Shown piece by piece: positions 36,101 to 48,635 of a stretch of DNA of 64,000 nt. Position numbers and translations under genes: made by a program. The stretch is from Lepisosteus oculatus (lineage: Eukaryota > Chordata > Actinopteri > Semionotiformes > Lepisosteidae). Under the pieces are notes generated by a model that saw nothing but the letters and a program-made list of their open reading frames with translations, had not been told where the DNA came from and ran no database searches. Each line of letters opens with the position of its first letter. Position 1 is the first letter of the stretch. The DNA is taken from positions 17,496,436-17,560,435 of the forward strand of contig NC_090705.1 in NCBI RefSeq assembly GCF_040954835.1, read 5' to 3'.

Positions 36101-36123
36101 GAGATTTGGTGTGCCACTTTTAA
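36101..36123 (+). CDS. candidate ADTRP-like terminal exon B
   Basis: A strong pyrimidine-rich acceptor ends at 36100. Spliced to exon 5 it gives Trp-Gly-Asp, the same three residues as at this point in human ADTRP, then LVCHF and TAA at 36121-36123. The protein would be 225 aa, near the family length. The last intron would be 9.3 kb. An ATTAAA lies near 36239. The evidence is length and three residues only. Confidence 0.2.
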
Positions 36124-36998
36124 AAGTTGTTGTTTGTACTGCTCTAATTATTATCATATTACCAACAGGTTGCAATGCTGCTAATGTACTACGAGATTTT
36201 TCACATGTTCAGATTAAAGCAAACGGTAGATTGTTTTTATTAAATACATACTGTAAATGAAGCACAGACACCAGATCAATACAGAATGATTCCAGCTGTG
36301 CATTACTGCTTCAGAAGATAGACTAGTATACAGTATGGATGGGACTAATACAAAAAAACGTCAGCATCATTCAGTAACAGTACTGTGCATGCACCATAGA
36401 GCATTGACACCACAGGGCATTTTATACAGTATGTGATCTAGCAAATTAACAAAGCTAATTTTAAAAGAGAGAGCAGAGCAACAGAAGGCCCTAGAGCCAA
36501 AACACTTATGCTAGTTTCAAGTAAGTTCTTTCAGTCAAGCACAGCCTGAGCAGTTATGAAAACAATGATGGTATTGGTATCAGATAGTGATACTAAAATA
36601 CCCATGTGAAAAAAAAACTCTTGAAATTCCAGTTGTTTACATTTTTGTATGAAAATACACTGCTTAAAGTTTCTCGACCTGCAAAACCAGCTTAATCATG
36701 AGAACTGTATACAGAGCAGAAGTGATACTTGGACGACACAGATGGAGCAAGATAGAATCCAAGTTCCATTGGGAAACAACAGTACTATAGTAGAAACATC
36801 ATTTTTCTTTCTCTGTGTCTTGCACATCAGATCCAGGGAAAGTTTGCTGCTCTCTGCTCCTCTTGTACTTAATTCAAAAGCAAGTGCTTTTATCAACATT
36901 GAACGGCTTGTAACAACTCCTGTGCTGTCAATAATAAACTTAAAAGCCTTTTCCTCTCTGGCCTTCTTTACCTGCTGTCTGCCCTAGACAGCTAATCG

Positions 36999-37020
36999 AT
37001 TGATTGGTAAGCCAATCAAT
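36999..37020. repeat. perfect hairpin, 9-bp arms with CCAAT boxes
   Basis: ATTGATTGG and CCAATCAAT flank TAAG, creating two inverted CCAAT boxes. Confidence 0.8.
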
Positions 37021-37039
37021 AATTGCATTCCCCATGTTC

Positions 37040-37350
37040 ATGGCCCAGACAGTCCTACAGGAATACAACAGAAAGGTTAATAACAAGGGGAGGCCATCCA
37101 ACCCTTGTAGCTTATTTGGGCTGAAAGTATATTGATTTAAGAAGCTCATCAAACTGTGACTTGAAGGATGCCATTGATGTGACTTCCAAAGTTTGAATTG
37201 GATATATATTTTAAATGATTCTCTTTACAGTCATGAGTTGGATTTGAATTGTATTTGTGTTCTTTGTGTTCCCTGGTCTCAGTTTCTCTATGACATTTGA
37301 ATTATTTATTAGAATCAGCTTTGTAAGTCTTCTTCAAGATTATGATTACT
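37040..37350 (-). mobile_element. non-LTR retrotransposon 3' fragment
   Basis: On the minus strand the frame reads EVTSMASFKSQFDELLKSIY then stops, followed by ggttggatggcctccccttg, the 3' end of the same LINE family found on the plus strand at 48120 and 60740. The 5' portion decays into AT-rich sequence. Confidence 0.75.
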
Positions 37351-38568
37351 TCAAAATACCTGATTAGTTGGGCACTTAGTAATCAGGTTTACATTTTAAA
37401 TAGAAACGAAGTTTGTTGATTGTTTGAATAGTATCAGTTGGGAAACATGACATTCAAAACCATATGATTTTCATTAAATAAAGAAAGTCGAAAGGTATAA
37501 TCATGTACATCTTAATAATCAAGATCACATGGTACTGCAGCTATTGATATGACTTGAACACAGCCTATCTGCAGGAGAAGTTGCCCGATAATTGAGTTGC
37601 TCTGCTTCAGCAATCAGAAAATGAATCCAGAGAAACTAAGAAAACTAGGAAACTGGCTCTGTGAACCACAGGCCATGTCCGTACTGGCCCATGGCTGTCA
37701 CATTGTCTGATCCACATACAGTATGTTATAATTTTAGACAGTGGTGGCTACAGCACAATGAATTCTAGTTCAAACCAACCCACGCAGATCAGTGGAATGA
37801 CTCAGCTTGCTTTCTGCAAGAAAATCACCTGAATGTTCCGAGGCCATTCATAGGTAGCATTGACAGCTGAGAGACATAATTGTCACCTCCTGTGGGCCAG
37901 GGATCATCTTAGATTAGAGCATGGAGAGTGGTGGTGTTCTATGCACAGATATCAACCAGTTTGCTCCTTTTAAGAGCTGTGAAAAACATCCTCATTGTGA
38001 GTAGTTTGGAAGACTGTGGTTGGCATTGTTGAAGCCAATTGGTAGGGTTGTGGAAATAAGGTAAGGTGGTGGATATGGGAAGGAATCACATTTAAAACAC
38101 ATCACAACAACACATTGAAAAAGGCAACAGCTTTTTCTGACAGGCCAATGCAAAATCGAGAATGCCGAAACATGACCAAGAAAACAATGGTGAGATCTTG
38201 TCATCACCAGTTTTTTCTCCTGACCTAAAAGCACTTCCATTGCCTTCAACAGGAAATAAGTACGGATGGCCAACCTTTGCAAGCTAGTCGCTTCAAAGGA
38301 GGTACTGTATGGTGGAACATCCCACAACAGTCTGTTCAGAGACCAAACAGGCCTGTGTGTCAACATTGCCTGAGTTGTGTTAATGTTCAGAGAGATCATA
38401 CCTGATACAAATGGTTACATTTTGACTGTGTTATGTTTTTTACTTAAAATGTATCATGAGTTGTATTTGATTTAATCAACAACTCCAACTGTTGTTTTTC
38501 TTTTGGGCATCAGCACATAACAAAATGTTCTGAACCAGTTGTATTGTTTTTGTAGTTGTCATAATGAC
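37351..38568. other. non-coding, no clear assignment
   Basis: A 135-codon minus-strand frame (37992-38399) has no motif I recognise. The local composition and long frames would fit decayed transposon coding sequence, but nothing specific supports this. Confidence 0.3.
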
Positions 38569-38573
38569 AAACA

Positions 38574-39043
38574 TGTCACGATTATAGTCCCTCCTCCTTA
38601 AGGTTGCTCCAGTCCTTTCACTTCAGACTTAATTCTGTGCACCTGAAACCTTTTTGCAGCCCACCTTAAAAGCCAGGCGCTGACGTTCATCCTGGCTCTG
38701 CATCCGTTTTCCGCACCCTGCGAGTCCGGGACCTGGAAGCGCCTGGTCCCGTTAAGGTTTTAACCTCTGTTCCCGTTCCCTGTCCGCTGGTTCCGACCCG
38801 GTTCATGTTTTAATTCCTTGTTTGGATGGATCACCTGGCTATGGACTTATTCTTGCGTTTTGGATTCCCTCTATGGATTACTTTTGGATTGTTTGCCTCG
38901 GCCACACCTCCCCCGTGCACCAGCGCACTTTGGACACGCCCCCCTGTTTTCATCCCCGTATTCCTGCATGACTTTTTCCTTGTGTTTCCCACTTCTTCGG
39001 ATTGTGTCGTCCGCATAGGGTCCGGAAAGAACTGTTTGTTACA
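38574..39043. mobile_element. solo LTR of an LTR retrotransposon (470 bp)
   Basis: It begins TGTCACGATTAT and ends TTTGTTACA, i.e. TG...CA termini. The 5-bp AAACA occurs directly before (38569-38573) and directly after (39044-39048). The body is pyrimidine- and CpG-rich, unlike its surroundings. No internal region, primer-binding site or coding domain flanks it, so it is a solo LTR left by recombination. A 5-bp duplication suits Ty3/Gypsy-like elements. Family not assigned. Confidence 0.8.
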
Positions 39044-39048
39044 AAACA

Positions 39049-41235
39049 CTGGTCACGGTGACCTCAGTGAAAGTGAAGTCAATCCAATGCACTGTGAATT
39101 TAAACCTAAGTTAATCAAGTGATTATACTTCCACATAGATTATTTAACCAGGTGTCTTCTTAAGTTACATACATTTCTTGTCAAATGTTTTCTCCTAAAG
39201 TAGAATATATCCAAACTGATTTTATGGTCTTTGACTCCTTTATACGCAATAAACACCCATAAAGATTTAAGTTGTTATTTAAAAATAGGTTTAATTGAAG
39301 CACACAACATTTTGTTTAAAGTAATTTTACAAATGTAGAGCAATAAATGACAGACAACACTTTCAATTAGGCTTTTTTTCTAAACCTCTGTCCTACACTC
39401 TGGGTACTCCTAATCAACTGTACAGTATCTCAAACTGTGAATATCCACAAAAAACAGTGATATGTTAGTCTATACAAAGGCACTACAGTGTTCATTATGA
39501 AATGTAACCATTTTGCATTAATACTTGAGGGGACATTGCTACTCCATTTGTTTAAAAAGTAAGTTACTGTATATACACAAACTAAATCATTTTGAACTTG
39601 AACTTAATATACATTTAAAAGAGACAAGATCCATCCTTTTTAATATTTTCAGATTTAGAAAATCTGAAGAACAATCAGGCTCTTTTTGTTCAGTATGTGT
39701 TACATTGTATTAACTAAAATTAGTTTTATGCAACTTTTTGTGGAGGTTGTGCTTGTATGAAATCTCTGTAATACTCTTCTGAATGAAAGAGATGAGCTTT
39801 GCTGCCCTCAAGTGGAAAGTGTGGAAAGTAATAGGAAAACAAGCAAGTTTCATGATGTACCAATTTCTTTGGCAAACGCCACTTACTGTATTTTTAGCTC
39901 TTTAAAAAAATGTGTGCAATTCCCATTACCACAATTAATATTTTTATTCTTTTGATTTTTAGCTGAAGTAGTCTGAATTATTAGTATTCTTGGTATTATT
40001 AGAGTTGGACAATCTAGTACATACAGTAATTCAAGTGTAGTACTGTAGTTGTTTTAGTTCACAGACTGCTCGATTGGAAGTGCCTGCAGAATATAACCTT
40101 GTATTTCTTGTGTTTTTCCTTTTGTTTTCAAATGGTTCTTTGCTTATATCTGTGTAACAGGTATTACTGCATCCTTATCTGAAAAGACAGTAGGAATGCT
40201 TTATTTCTAAGTTCTAATGTTTCCAGCAATGTTTACACTTACATTTCCATTTGGGAGCTTTTATGATTTCTGGATGATGTAAAAATAAAGTTACATTAAA
40301 AATAAAACGTTACATTGTTCAGGTCACAGCAGCATTGTAGCTGTAACTGTGGAATTATGAAACACAGAATAAAAAATTGTTGTTTTTCTGAATTTGGCAG
40401 GGTGCAGACATCTGATATTAAAAATACTCTTCTGCCAAGATATGATACAGTCTTCAGAAATGCCCTCTGTGACAGTCCAACTGCAGGACACAAGGAAAAG
40501 CAGAGAATTTTGTTTGGCCCCTGTCATGGAATCCTTTTCCACCACCTTAGATGTTGGGTCCAATGAAATCTTCATAAATAATCAAGGTTTTTTTTGGAAG
40601 CTTTCGGATTTCATTACTTATAAAAATCAGTCCGTATTAATCTGTGGGGGGAATTAGCTCATCCCATCATGCTCTAATTATTCATTGTTTTAACTAACAA
40701 TGTTATCTTGTAGCACACTTTGGCAGGGGTACATAGATCTAACAAAGGGGAGGACATGCGATACAGTTTTTAAAAAGGGAAAGATTTCCCAGTAGTGTAA
40801 AACCAAAGAACCAGAAGAGCAGTAGACAGTGACTTCAGCCAGATGTCACTTTTGGGAGCACACTAACAATGTACATGCCCAAAGAGTCCCTCATCCTGTT
40901 GTCTAAAAATAAAAAGAGACAGTAGACAATGTAAGCCAAGTGTACAATCATTGTGCAATGGTCTTGAGGCCAGTCCAACACTTTGGAGACTTGCTTATGA
41001 GACTTCAGACTAAACAGTTTTTATCACTTATTTTAAATTACAAAAACACTGGACACATTCTACGGATAGCTTCAGTCCTATTGGGAAATAATATTTGAAT
41101 AGGGGTATGGTAAGAAAAAATCATATTCTCTCCTAACCACTTCCACTTTCCTTTAAATTTCTGATTTATTGCCTAATTTATAAGAAAAGATCACTTTATT
41201 AGCCATATTAAATTTCTTTCATTAGGAATTTGTCT
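39049..41235. other. non-coding, AT-rich, no recognised gene
   Basis: No exons or clear repeats; several AATAAA-rich stretches (about 40280-40310). Confidence 0.4.
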
Positions 41236-41239
41236 TTTC

Positions 41240-41410
41240 GTGTACCCCAGCTTGCTCTCCATGATACACACAGGCACACAGACGGGGAGAGAGAAGCTTG
41301 GGGTCAGAGCGCAGGGTCAGCCATTTATGCGGCGCCCCTGGAGGAGCTGGGGTTAAGGGGCCTTGCCCAGGGGCCCAATGGAGAAGGACAACATTGACAT
41401 TGTCCACACA
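41240..41410. repeat. dispersed fish repeat fragment
   Basis: The block gggtcagagcgcagggtcag, gcggcgcccctggaggagct and ggggccttgcccaggggccc is a familiar dispersed fish repeat module, GC-rich in AT-rich surroundings. Element class not resolved. Confidence 0.6.
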
Positions 41411-42606
41411 TTTTGTTTTTCTTTGAGTGCTCCCCATAAAGGATTTGGTTCCCGTTAGACATTAAAATATAAGAAGGGGCTCCTCCAGTGAAGGCACTTA
41501 CTTTGAGGTACAACCTGGTACTCTTGATTGGCTTGTTAAAGCCTGTGGGTGGACTGGTGGGAGTGTCAGAGAAATGAGTTCACAAGTCCTAGTTCTTCCT
41601 GTGAGTTGCAGTCATATGCCGAGCTCAGAAACAATAGCTTGTGCCATATTGGGATGGTGCAGAACATAAAATTATTCCTGATTCAAAGTTTGTTTACAAA
41701 GATGAAATAAGATGCTTAGGAGACAAAGCTAATTAGCCTTATTTGTGTGTAGCTTTTCCATCCAGAGACCTCAACAATATTGTTTCTGAAGGAAAAGGAG
41801 TGCAGGATGAAGAAACTAGGATTTTTAATCCTTCCAGTCATTGGAAGCCAATACATGGCCTGAGTTTGTACTGGTGGATCTCAAGCAAGGGCTAGCTGCA
41901 TTGTCTGTAGCTAATAGCATATAAAAATCTGCGACCTAGAATCAGAACAAAATCAAAATGGATTTTAACTACTAATTAAACATGGTATATTCATCTATCC
42001 ATTCTCAGTCTGCCTTATTTGGATAAAATTATGATAATCTAGTGCAGATATTCTTAAACAGATTAAAACAGTTACAAAGCTTATACTTTTATTTGAGATT
42101 AACAAGGAATGTTTTAGTGCTCCGTGTTCAGTGCTATAGCTTTTATGGATAAATTTCTGATTCAAGTTTAAAAAACAAGGAGAGTCTAAGTCTTTCTTTT
42201 GAAGCAATCGTAACAGTATAGCAGATTATACCAATTAATTAATGATTATGTTAGCCTTTTTAGGGGATCAATAGAAAAGACAGTATAAAGGACACTTCAG
42301 AAATCCAATCAGATGGAAGAGAACGAAGAACAGGACCGTGAAAGACTCATCTTGGGTAGAGAGGAAAAACCATACACATCCAGGCAATGTGAGCACTAAT
42401 GAGACCAACTCTATGTTTCAAGTAATGGAAATTTCTTTGGAAATATTTATTTTCTATTTATGGTATCCAGCAGGGTAAAAGAAATCTCTTGCTAATTTAG
42501 TGATATGCTATTTTGAACAAGGCAAGAAGGTCTGTTTCGATTGTAAGTAGTTACTTAGTGGAATCTTGTAATTAATGTTTTTCTTGTTACATTGCTGGAT
42601 ATACAT

Positions 42607-43819
42607 TACACTTGGTATAGAAAGTCACCACCCCTTTTCAAAATGTTCACCTTTTGTTGCCCTAAAGCCCCAAAAGAAGACAAATTAAATCAGACTTTTT
42701 CCAGTTTTATTTACAAATTGTACCTTTCAACATCCTAATGAAAAAACACAGTAAGATTTCTGAAACACAAAGTAGAATTGCTGGGTTGGATAAGAGAACA
42801 TACATACACACTGAGGTAATACTTGGTGGAAGCACCTTTTGCTTGAATTACAGCCTTGAGTCTGTTTGGTTACATCTCTACCAACTTTGCACACGTAGAG
42901 GGAGGAACATTTGCCCTTTCCTCTTTACAGAATTGTTCAAGCTCAGTCAAACTGCGTGGTGACAGTTGATGGACTGCTCTCTTCAGGTCATTCCAAAGAT
43001 TTTTCGATGGGATTTAGGTTGGGGGTCTGACTAGGCCACTCAAGGACATTAAACTTTCTGTCCTTCAGCCACTGTATGGTTGCTTTGGGTCATTGTCATG
43101 TTGAAAGGTGAACCACCTTCCCATTTTCAACCCTGGCTGAGGGCTACAGGTTTTCTTCAAGAATTTGCCTTCCCTTCTATCCTGACAAGTACCCCAGTCC
43201 CAGCTGAAGAGAAACACTCCAACAACAGGATGCTGCCACCACCATGCTTTTCTGTAGGAGTGGTGTTCTTTGGATGGTAAGATGTAGTAGGGTTTTGCCA
43301 GACGTACTGTTTTGCATTCCAGCCAAAAAGGGAACTTTTTGGACTCACATGGCCACAGAATCTTTAAGGTGCTTTTTAGCAAAGCACAAACAAGGCTTGA
43401 TGTTGCTTTTTTTCCACAGCTTTAACTCAAAGTTCTTTTGAAAGCACCTTTCCATCCATAGTGGATTCTTAGCTTTGAAATGCACTTCCAAGCAGTGGAA
43501 TCCTCTAGAAACAGCTGCTTTTATTCTGAACTAATCAAACTCACCACAATTGATCACAGGTGGGAGCCAATTAGTTTATTGTGTGATCTGTAAGGTGATT
43601 GGTTATACCTAAGCAAGTTTACAAATGCAATTGTAATGGGGGTGTTCACTTATCCAAATAAAGTATTTTACTGTTGTAATATTAATTTTCAGAATGTTTT
43701 AGAATTTTCTTTTCACTTTCTTTCACTTTTCATTTTAATTCATTTAATTTTTTATTTTCAGAGTGTCATGCAAGAAAAGGTACACATTGTGAGGGTGGTA
43801 ACTTTCTATACCCACTGTA
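42607..43819 (-). mobile_element. degenerate Tc1/mariner-type DNA transposon (1.2 kb)
   Basis: Terminal inverted repeats: the first 28 bp (42607-42634) match the reverse complement of the last 28 bp (43819-43792) at 24 positions. Both ends lie at TA, the target of Tc1/mariner elements. The transposase is on the minus strand in broken frames: [10 protein letters not shown] (around 43110) and [12 protein letters not shown] (around 43035) are the motifs around the second and third catalytic acids, the latter with Asn for the usual Asp. Stops and frameshifts show the element is dead. Confidence 0.88.
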
Positions 43820-45837
43820 TTGTATTTGCACTTTGGTAACAGGAAAAGTTCCATTTATCGGTTTTAAACGGTTTTTCGTTGATACATAGTTGTCTTTCCC
43901 CGTCTGCTGCCTTTGCAGTTTATTACTTCATTATCCCACTATGCCAGAGAACAATGAAGACATGAACCTTTAAGTACTCTTACTGGTATTCCATGACAAC
44001 AGAAGGTGTTGTCTCAAGACGTTGCTTTTTATTTTAGTATTTTACCTCCCTTATCCAATTATTCACTCCTTTTAGCCAATTATATTATATACTGTATGTA
44101 TGTGTGAAACAGTGGCAGCTAAATTTGAAGTTATATTGCAGAATTTCAAATATATTTTGGTGCTTCCTCCTTTTAGCTTAGTGGAATGGCCAGAGCTAAT
44201 TAACATTCCCATTAGTAGAACTGACCTGTTTATTATGGGTAATGTGTCCTTACAAGATTTAAAAAGCTGCATATGGCTGCTACTGTAAGTCTGACATTAT
44301 AAGTCTGCAAATAAAACTGAGAAGTCTCTTAAGATGGCTTTCCAACATAGTGAAATAGGCAGGATTAATTAATATTCACATTCCATATATATTATTTACA
44401 GTACGCTCTGTGCAAACATTTAGGTTGAAATGCAGTGTTTTATTTTATCTCAATAATGCCGTTTTAATGTTTTATCCTGCCGTTAAACTGATATATAGGA
44501 AGAGAACAAGAAGTCAGGGGGCTTTCCTTTGCTTTGTGAAGGGTTGTTTTTAACATGCAGTCGAACTAACAATCCCAGACCTTTATTTGAATAGTCAAGC
44601 TAATTATCAGATTAGATCTCACAATATATTAATGTAGAGCAACTATTGTCTGTTGTACTGTATGTCTCACGTTGGTGAAAGCCTTCAAAGCAACAATCGT
44701 CTCTTGATTTATTTTTTGCTTGAAGTAAACATTAAATCAATAATGATGTTCAAGTGGGGATCTGCATCAGTGTGTGTTGGCTGGAAAGGAGCAAGTAAAG
44801 GTTAATTTCATGTTGAAAAATAGAAACAACAAACTCAACCTTTTGGCTACAGAACCTTCTTCAAATGTAACAGAAACACATTTCTCCTTTATATTAACCA
44901 GTGTGGCATCAACCTTTACTTGTCTTTAAATAATTCATTATCCTTCTCCTAGACATTCAAGAACAACTCCTATTTATCCCAGGAATTAAAAAATAATATT
45001 TTGCTCGTCTTCTAAATAGTTTAGCTCTTTGATGGGAGACTGGAAATTAGTCTTGGGTCTATTGGGGTGCTGTTGCCAAAGAGGTCAGAAACTGATAATA
45101 GGAGAAAACATATAGGTTTAGGGATGTGAACAAAAGCAGCTGCTATGAGATATTCTTTACCTGTAGATGGGCAGTATGATTGTTAAACACTCAGTCATAT
45201 TTCATGACATATTGGTATCTTTTGATGAGATCTTTCAAAATCTTTAACCTTTGATCTAAAACAGGGACTCCCTGGAGCATTCTTCACGATTTTCAAGGAA
45301 GTGCTCTGCATTTGGGTCTTGAAAAAAGGCTAAAGGTGTCCACTTTAGTGTCCAGTGGTGACCCCTCAGCCCCTCAGTCAGTACAGCACTTATGGTTCCC
45401 TTTCATACAGGCCTGAAATGCCTCCAGGAGGTCACAGGTGCTGTGACACACCCACTCCACTAAGCAGTCCTGAATCCGATATTCATTATTTAAGTAAAAA
45501 TAGCAAGTTAAAAACATTTAACTGATTTTACTTGCAATTAAATTTGCACTGCAGCTGGTAGTCAGAATTATACACTGTTTCAAGAAGGGAACATGCAAAT
45601 TAATATCCTACAAAAAGGCAGATCATAAACATGCAGCTCAAACATAAAGGCATTAATTGTGAGATTTCTTTACGATAAGAACTGTGGTCTTCCTGGGGTT
45701 TATTCATGGCTCAGACAGATAGGGTCCTGATAAATTCATCCATTGTGACTATACCAAAATATGCATGAATGTGTTAGGACAAAACTATTATTTAGAAAAA
45801 AAGTTAGTCTAGAGACATTTTGTCCAAACTGATCTTG
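43820..45837. other. non-coding, no recognised gene
   Basis: AT-rich unique sequence; nothing beyond short chance frames was seen. Confidence 0.4.
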
Positions 45838-46228
45838 TCAGATCTCAGAATATAAGAAATGGGGCTGGTCAATAATGCTACTGTATAGGTGACACCTAAG
45901 AAAAAACAGGTTACCATCTTGAGTGGTGTTGGTGGACATGTAGTGGGTGCTATTCCCTAGGAGGTGCTTATCTTCAAATAAGATGTTAAATAGATTCTGA
46001 CTTCTTGGTTGTTAAAGATCCCATGACATAATTATAAAATTCTGGAACAATATGGCCTCCCTAATTGTCTATTTTGGATCCATTTTAATTCAAAATGCGA
46101 AGTAGTTTTTAACTTTTCCGTCTACTCTTGGGCGCTGCACTTCAGTGGTGGATGAAACGCGTCACTTCTTGTATGTGAAGCACTTTAGGGTGAAAGGCAC
46201 TATACTGTATACAAATAAAAAATAATGC
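45838..46228 (+). mobile_element. 5S-rRNA-derived SINE, diverged
   Basis: The head cagatctcagaa...gggctggtcaataatgc follows the 5S internal promoter, then aagatgttaaatagattctg and gttaaagatcccatgacata of the SINE3 body. The 3' end (gtatgtgaagcactttaggg then tgaaaggcactatactgtat) differs from the 10.6-kb copy, so this is another subfamily. Confidence 0.75.
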
Positions 46229-48119
46229 ATTACTTTTTCAAATGTTTCTCAGCCTTATTGCACTTCATGAATTTCCTTCACAATTTTACCACTTCTCCGC
46301 TTTGTGAAGGGACATATTTGTGTTTCTTGTGATGTAAAGATTTAGAACTGTTTTTTATAGTTCTAAAATCATTCAAAAATAATTTCTTACAGGAAGCAGA
46401 AATGCTCTAAAATCTATCCTTTGTATTCCTTATGAGGTACAAGTACATTCTAAACCAAATATCAATTTCTGCCTGTAAATTAAATTTCATTAGGATAAGC
46501 ACACATTCTGTACATAAACAGCTTCCATAAATAAGTTGTGACACACCAGCGATTGAAAATAGATTCTGGAATCATTTTAACAGCAAAACACCCAAGGGTA
46601 CTTCATTTTAAATGTCTTTGCCTTCTGCAAATTTGTGGTTAAAAAAGTCTTATGCTTTTGTTATAACTGCCAGCTAAATTAATACCAAATTAATAAATCT
46701 CAAATTCTGGAGCACCTCAAAAACCATAAAAAAATATATTTTCCAATTCTAGCCATAAAATATCATACTTCCAAAACACCTATAATAAATCTATTATGAA
46801 TAAATTATTCCCTTTGAAATTAATATTCATCCAGAAAGTGTAAGCACATTGCATAAAAAGCTGTCTCCTGAAAGCAAAAGTTGACATTTAGTACATAAGG
46901 CAAAAAATGTATTGGCTTCAGACGGTTTTGTGACAGAACCAAAGCAAAAATGATTATTTCTGTAAGGCACACACTTCATGATGAACATTCCCAACAACAG
47001 GATGTTCATCAAAATATGTAGCTTTTTTGTTTGTAATAAAATTGTTCTCACTGTGAACTAGGAAATGGTGTTATTATTGTTATGCTGTGTTACTTAGGTT
47101 TTCTTTTCAATTCAAGATCTCTGAAACATTTCCTGAATGTTAACTGTAATACAGAAGCCGCTAGCTGGATTCAGAATAATTTTGCTGGCTTATCTTATTC
47201 ATTCCTTTCCGCTCGTGCGGGTGAAGAAATTGAAGGCCCATCTAGGCACCAGAAACTAGCTGAATAATCAGGATGTCAATGTGCAATGGAAGTCATTAAA
47301 ACTTCAGGTCTAGAAAAACAGATTATGTATCTGAATCACTGAGTGTGTCTGGCATAGCAACAGATTAAATTTCTGTGGCATGAGTCATTTATTTCTTCCC
47401 TCAAAATAATTTTGAACTGGACATGGTACCCTTTTTTTCCTGAAGTTGTGGAGTTCCTGCCCATAAATTTAAAAAGACTCCTGTGTCAATAGTGATGAAA
47501 CACTGTCTAGCATTTACATCGCTGCTACCAATTTGACTTGAAAGCTGCGGTCTGCACTGAGCCACTCCTAGACAGATGCGAGTGGTGAAAAGTGAATTTC
47601 TAAAATATTGAGTCTCGGTTTCTCCCTAGATTAGGGTGGGTGCACTGATGTCTGCCTGCAGGGCTAAGCAAGGACAGCAGCTCTTATGTCAACAAAAAAA
47701 AAAGTTATAAAAAACTTTGACTATTCATAATGTGTTCCCTGAAGGCAGAGGAACTTGTCTGACATCGCCCACACATGTACACTTTTGTCTTGCAGATGAG
47801 CTATTTTGAGAGCCGTTGATCTGTGTTTTGACTTTATTTTCTTTACATTCTACCAATTTCCATTAAAAGGGACAGCACAGTGCATATTACATAGGAATTT
47901 CTAGGTTTCATCGGTTACAGTATTATATGAAGTGCAGAGGATTACATTGCAGATAGCAAAAACAAGACAAATATGAAATGAGTAATGCTGAGGTTTAAGA
48001 GGTTATTTATGAAGAAGACTTCAAAATCTGTTAGATTTTATGAAACTTTTATATGATGTATTAACATTTTCCAGACAATGTGGGGAAGTAATAGGAAAGA
48101 CGATGTTAGAATATACTGT
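46229..48119. other. non-coding, no recognised gene
   Basis: AT-rich. No exon or transposon recognised. Confidence 0.4.
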
Positions 48120-48635
48120 ATAGTTAAAAGCATAATTTAAATCAAGCAATGTTACCTTAGAAATAATGCACTAATAATACCTCATGTAGAATATTGTGTA
48201 CAATTTTGGTTCAGTTAATAAAAAACTGAACCAGATACATTAAATATCTTAAAGAAATGCCTTACTTTAACAGAGAAGACTTAGAGGAGACCTGATCAAA
48301 GTTTTCAAAATTCCCAAAGGCACTGACAAAGTCAGTCCAAAAACAGGCTTCTTCAGAACTCAGAGAAAAGCTTAAATCGGGTGATATAAGCAGAAATTAC
48401 TGTACAGTATGTGGAAGTGTATGGTGTAAAACTAAGAACAAGGGGCACTGATTTATGCAAAGAGTTGTGGGTGTATGGAACAAGCTATTCAGCCATATTG
48501 CTGAAGTCGATATCCTGACGTCTTTCCAAAGATGGCTCGATGAAATTCTTGGACGAATTATCAATTAAATACCAAATGGGTTACATGAACCAAATGGTCC
48601 CCCACTTGCGATCTGTCTTATTCTAATTAATATTC
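48120..48635 (+). mobile_element. non-LTR retrotransposon 3' fragment
   Basis: Conceptual frames read LRGDLIKVFKIPKGTDKV near 48285-48330 and later WNKLF-type and SFQRWLDEILG-type segments, the C-terminal end of a LINE reverse-transcriptase protein, followed by ccaaatgggttacatgaacc and aatggtccc, the decayed 3' UTR. Interrupted by indels. Confidence 0.8.

Larger units (their letters stand above)
27801..37039. other. gene-poor stretch, mostly unique AT-rich DNA
   Basis: Except for the two tentative ADTRP-like terminal exons and a tRNA-SINE-like piece near 28680-28830, I recognise no gene. From about 27.8 to 34.1 kb no frame longer than 60 codons opens with ATG on either strand. A tandem 21-bp duplication sits near 31860. 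Conserved non-coding elements may be present but cannot be judged without alignment. Confidence 0.5.

Noticed and set aside
37992..38399. 135-codon minus-strand open frame
   Set aside because: I considered a Gypsy integrase or other transposon origin but could not align any motif.
43065..43382. Open frame as a host gene
   Set aside because: It is the broken transposase of the Tc1-type element (QHDNDPK motif, TIR-bounded).
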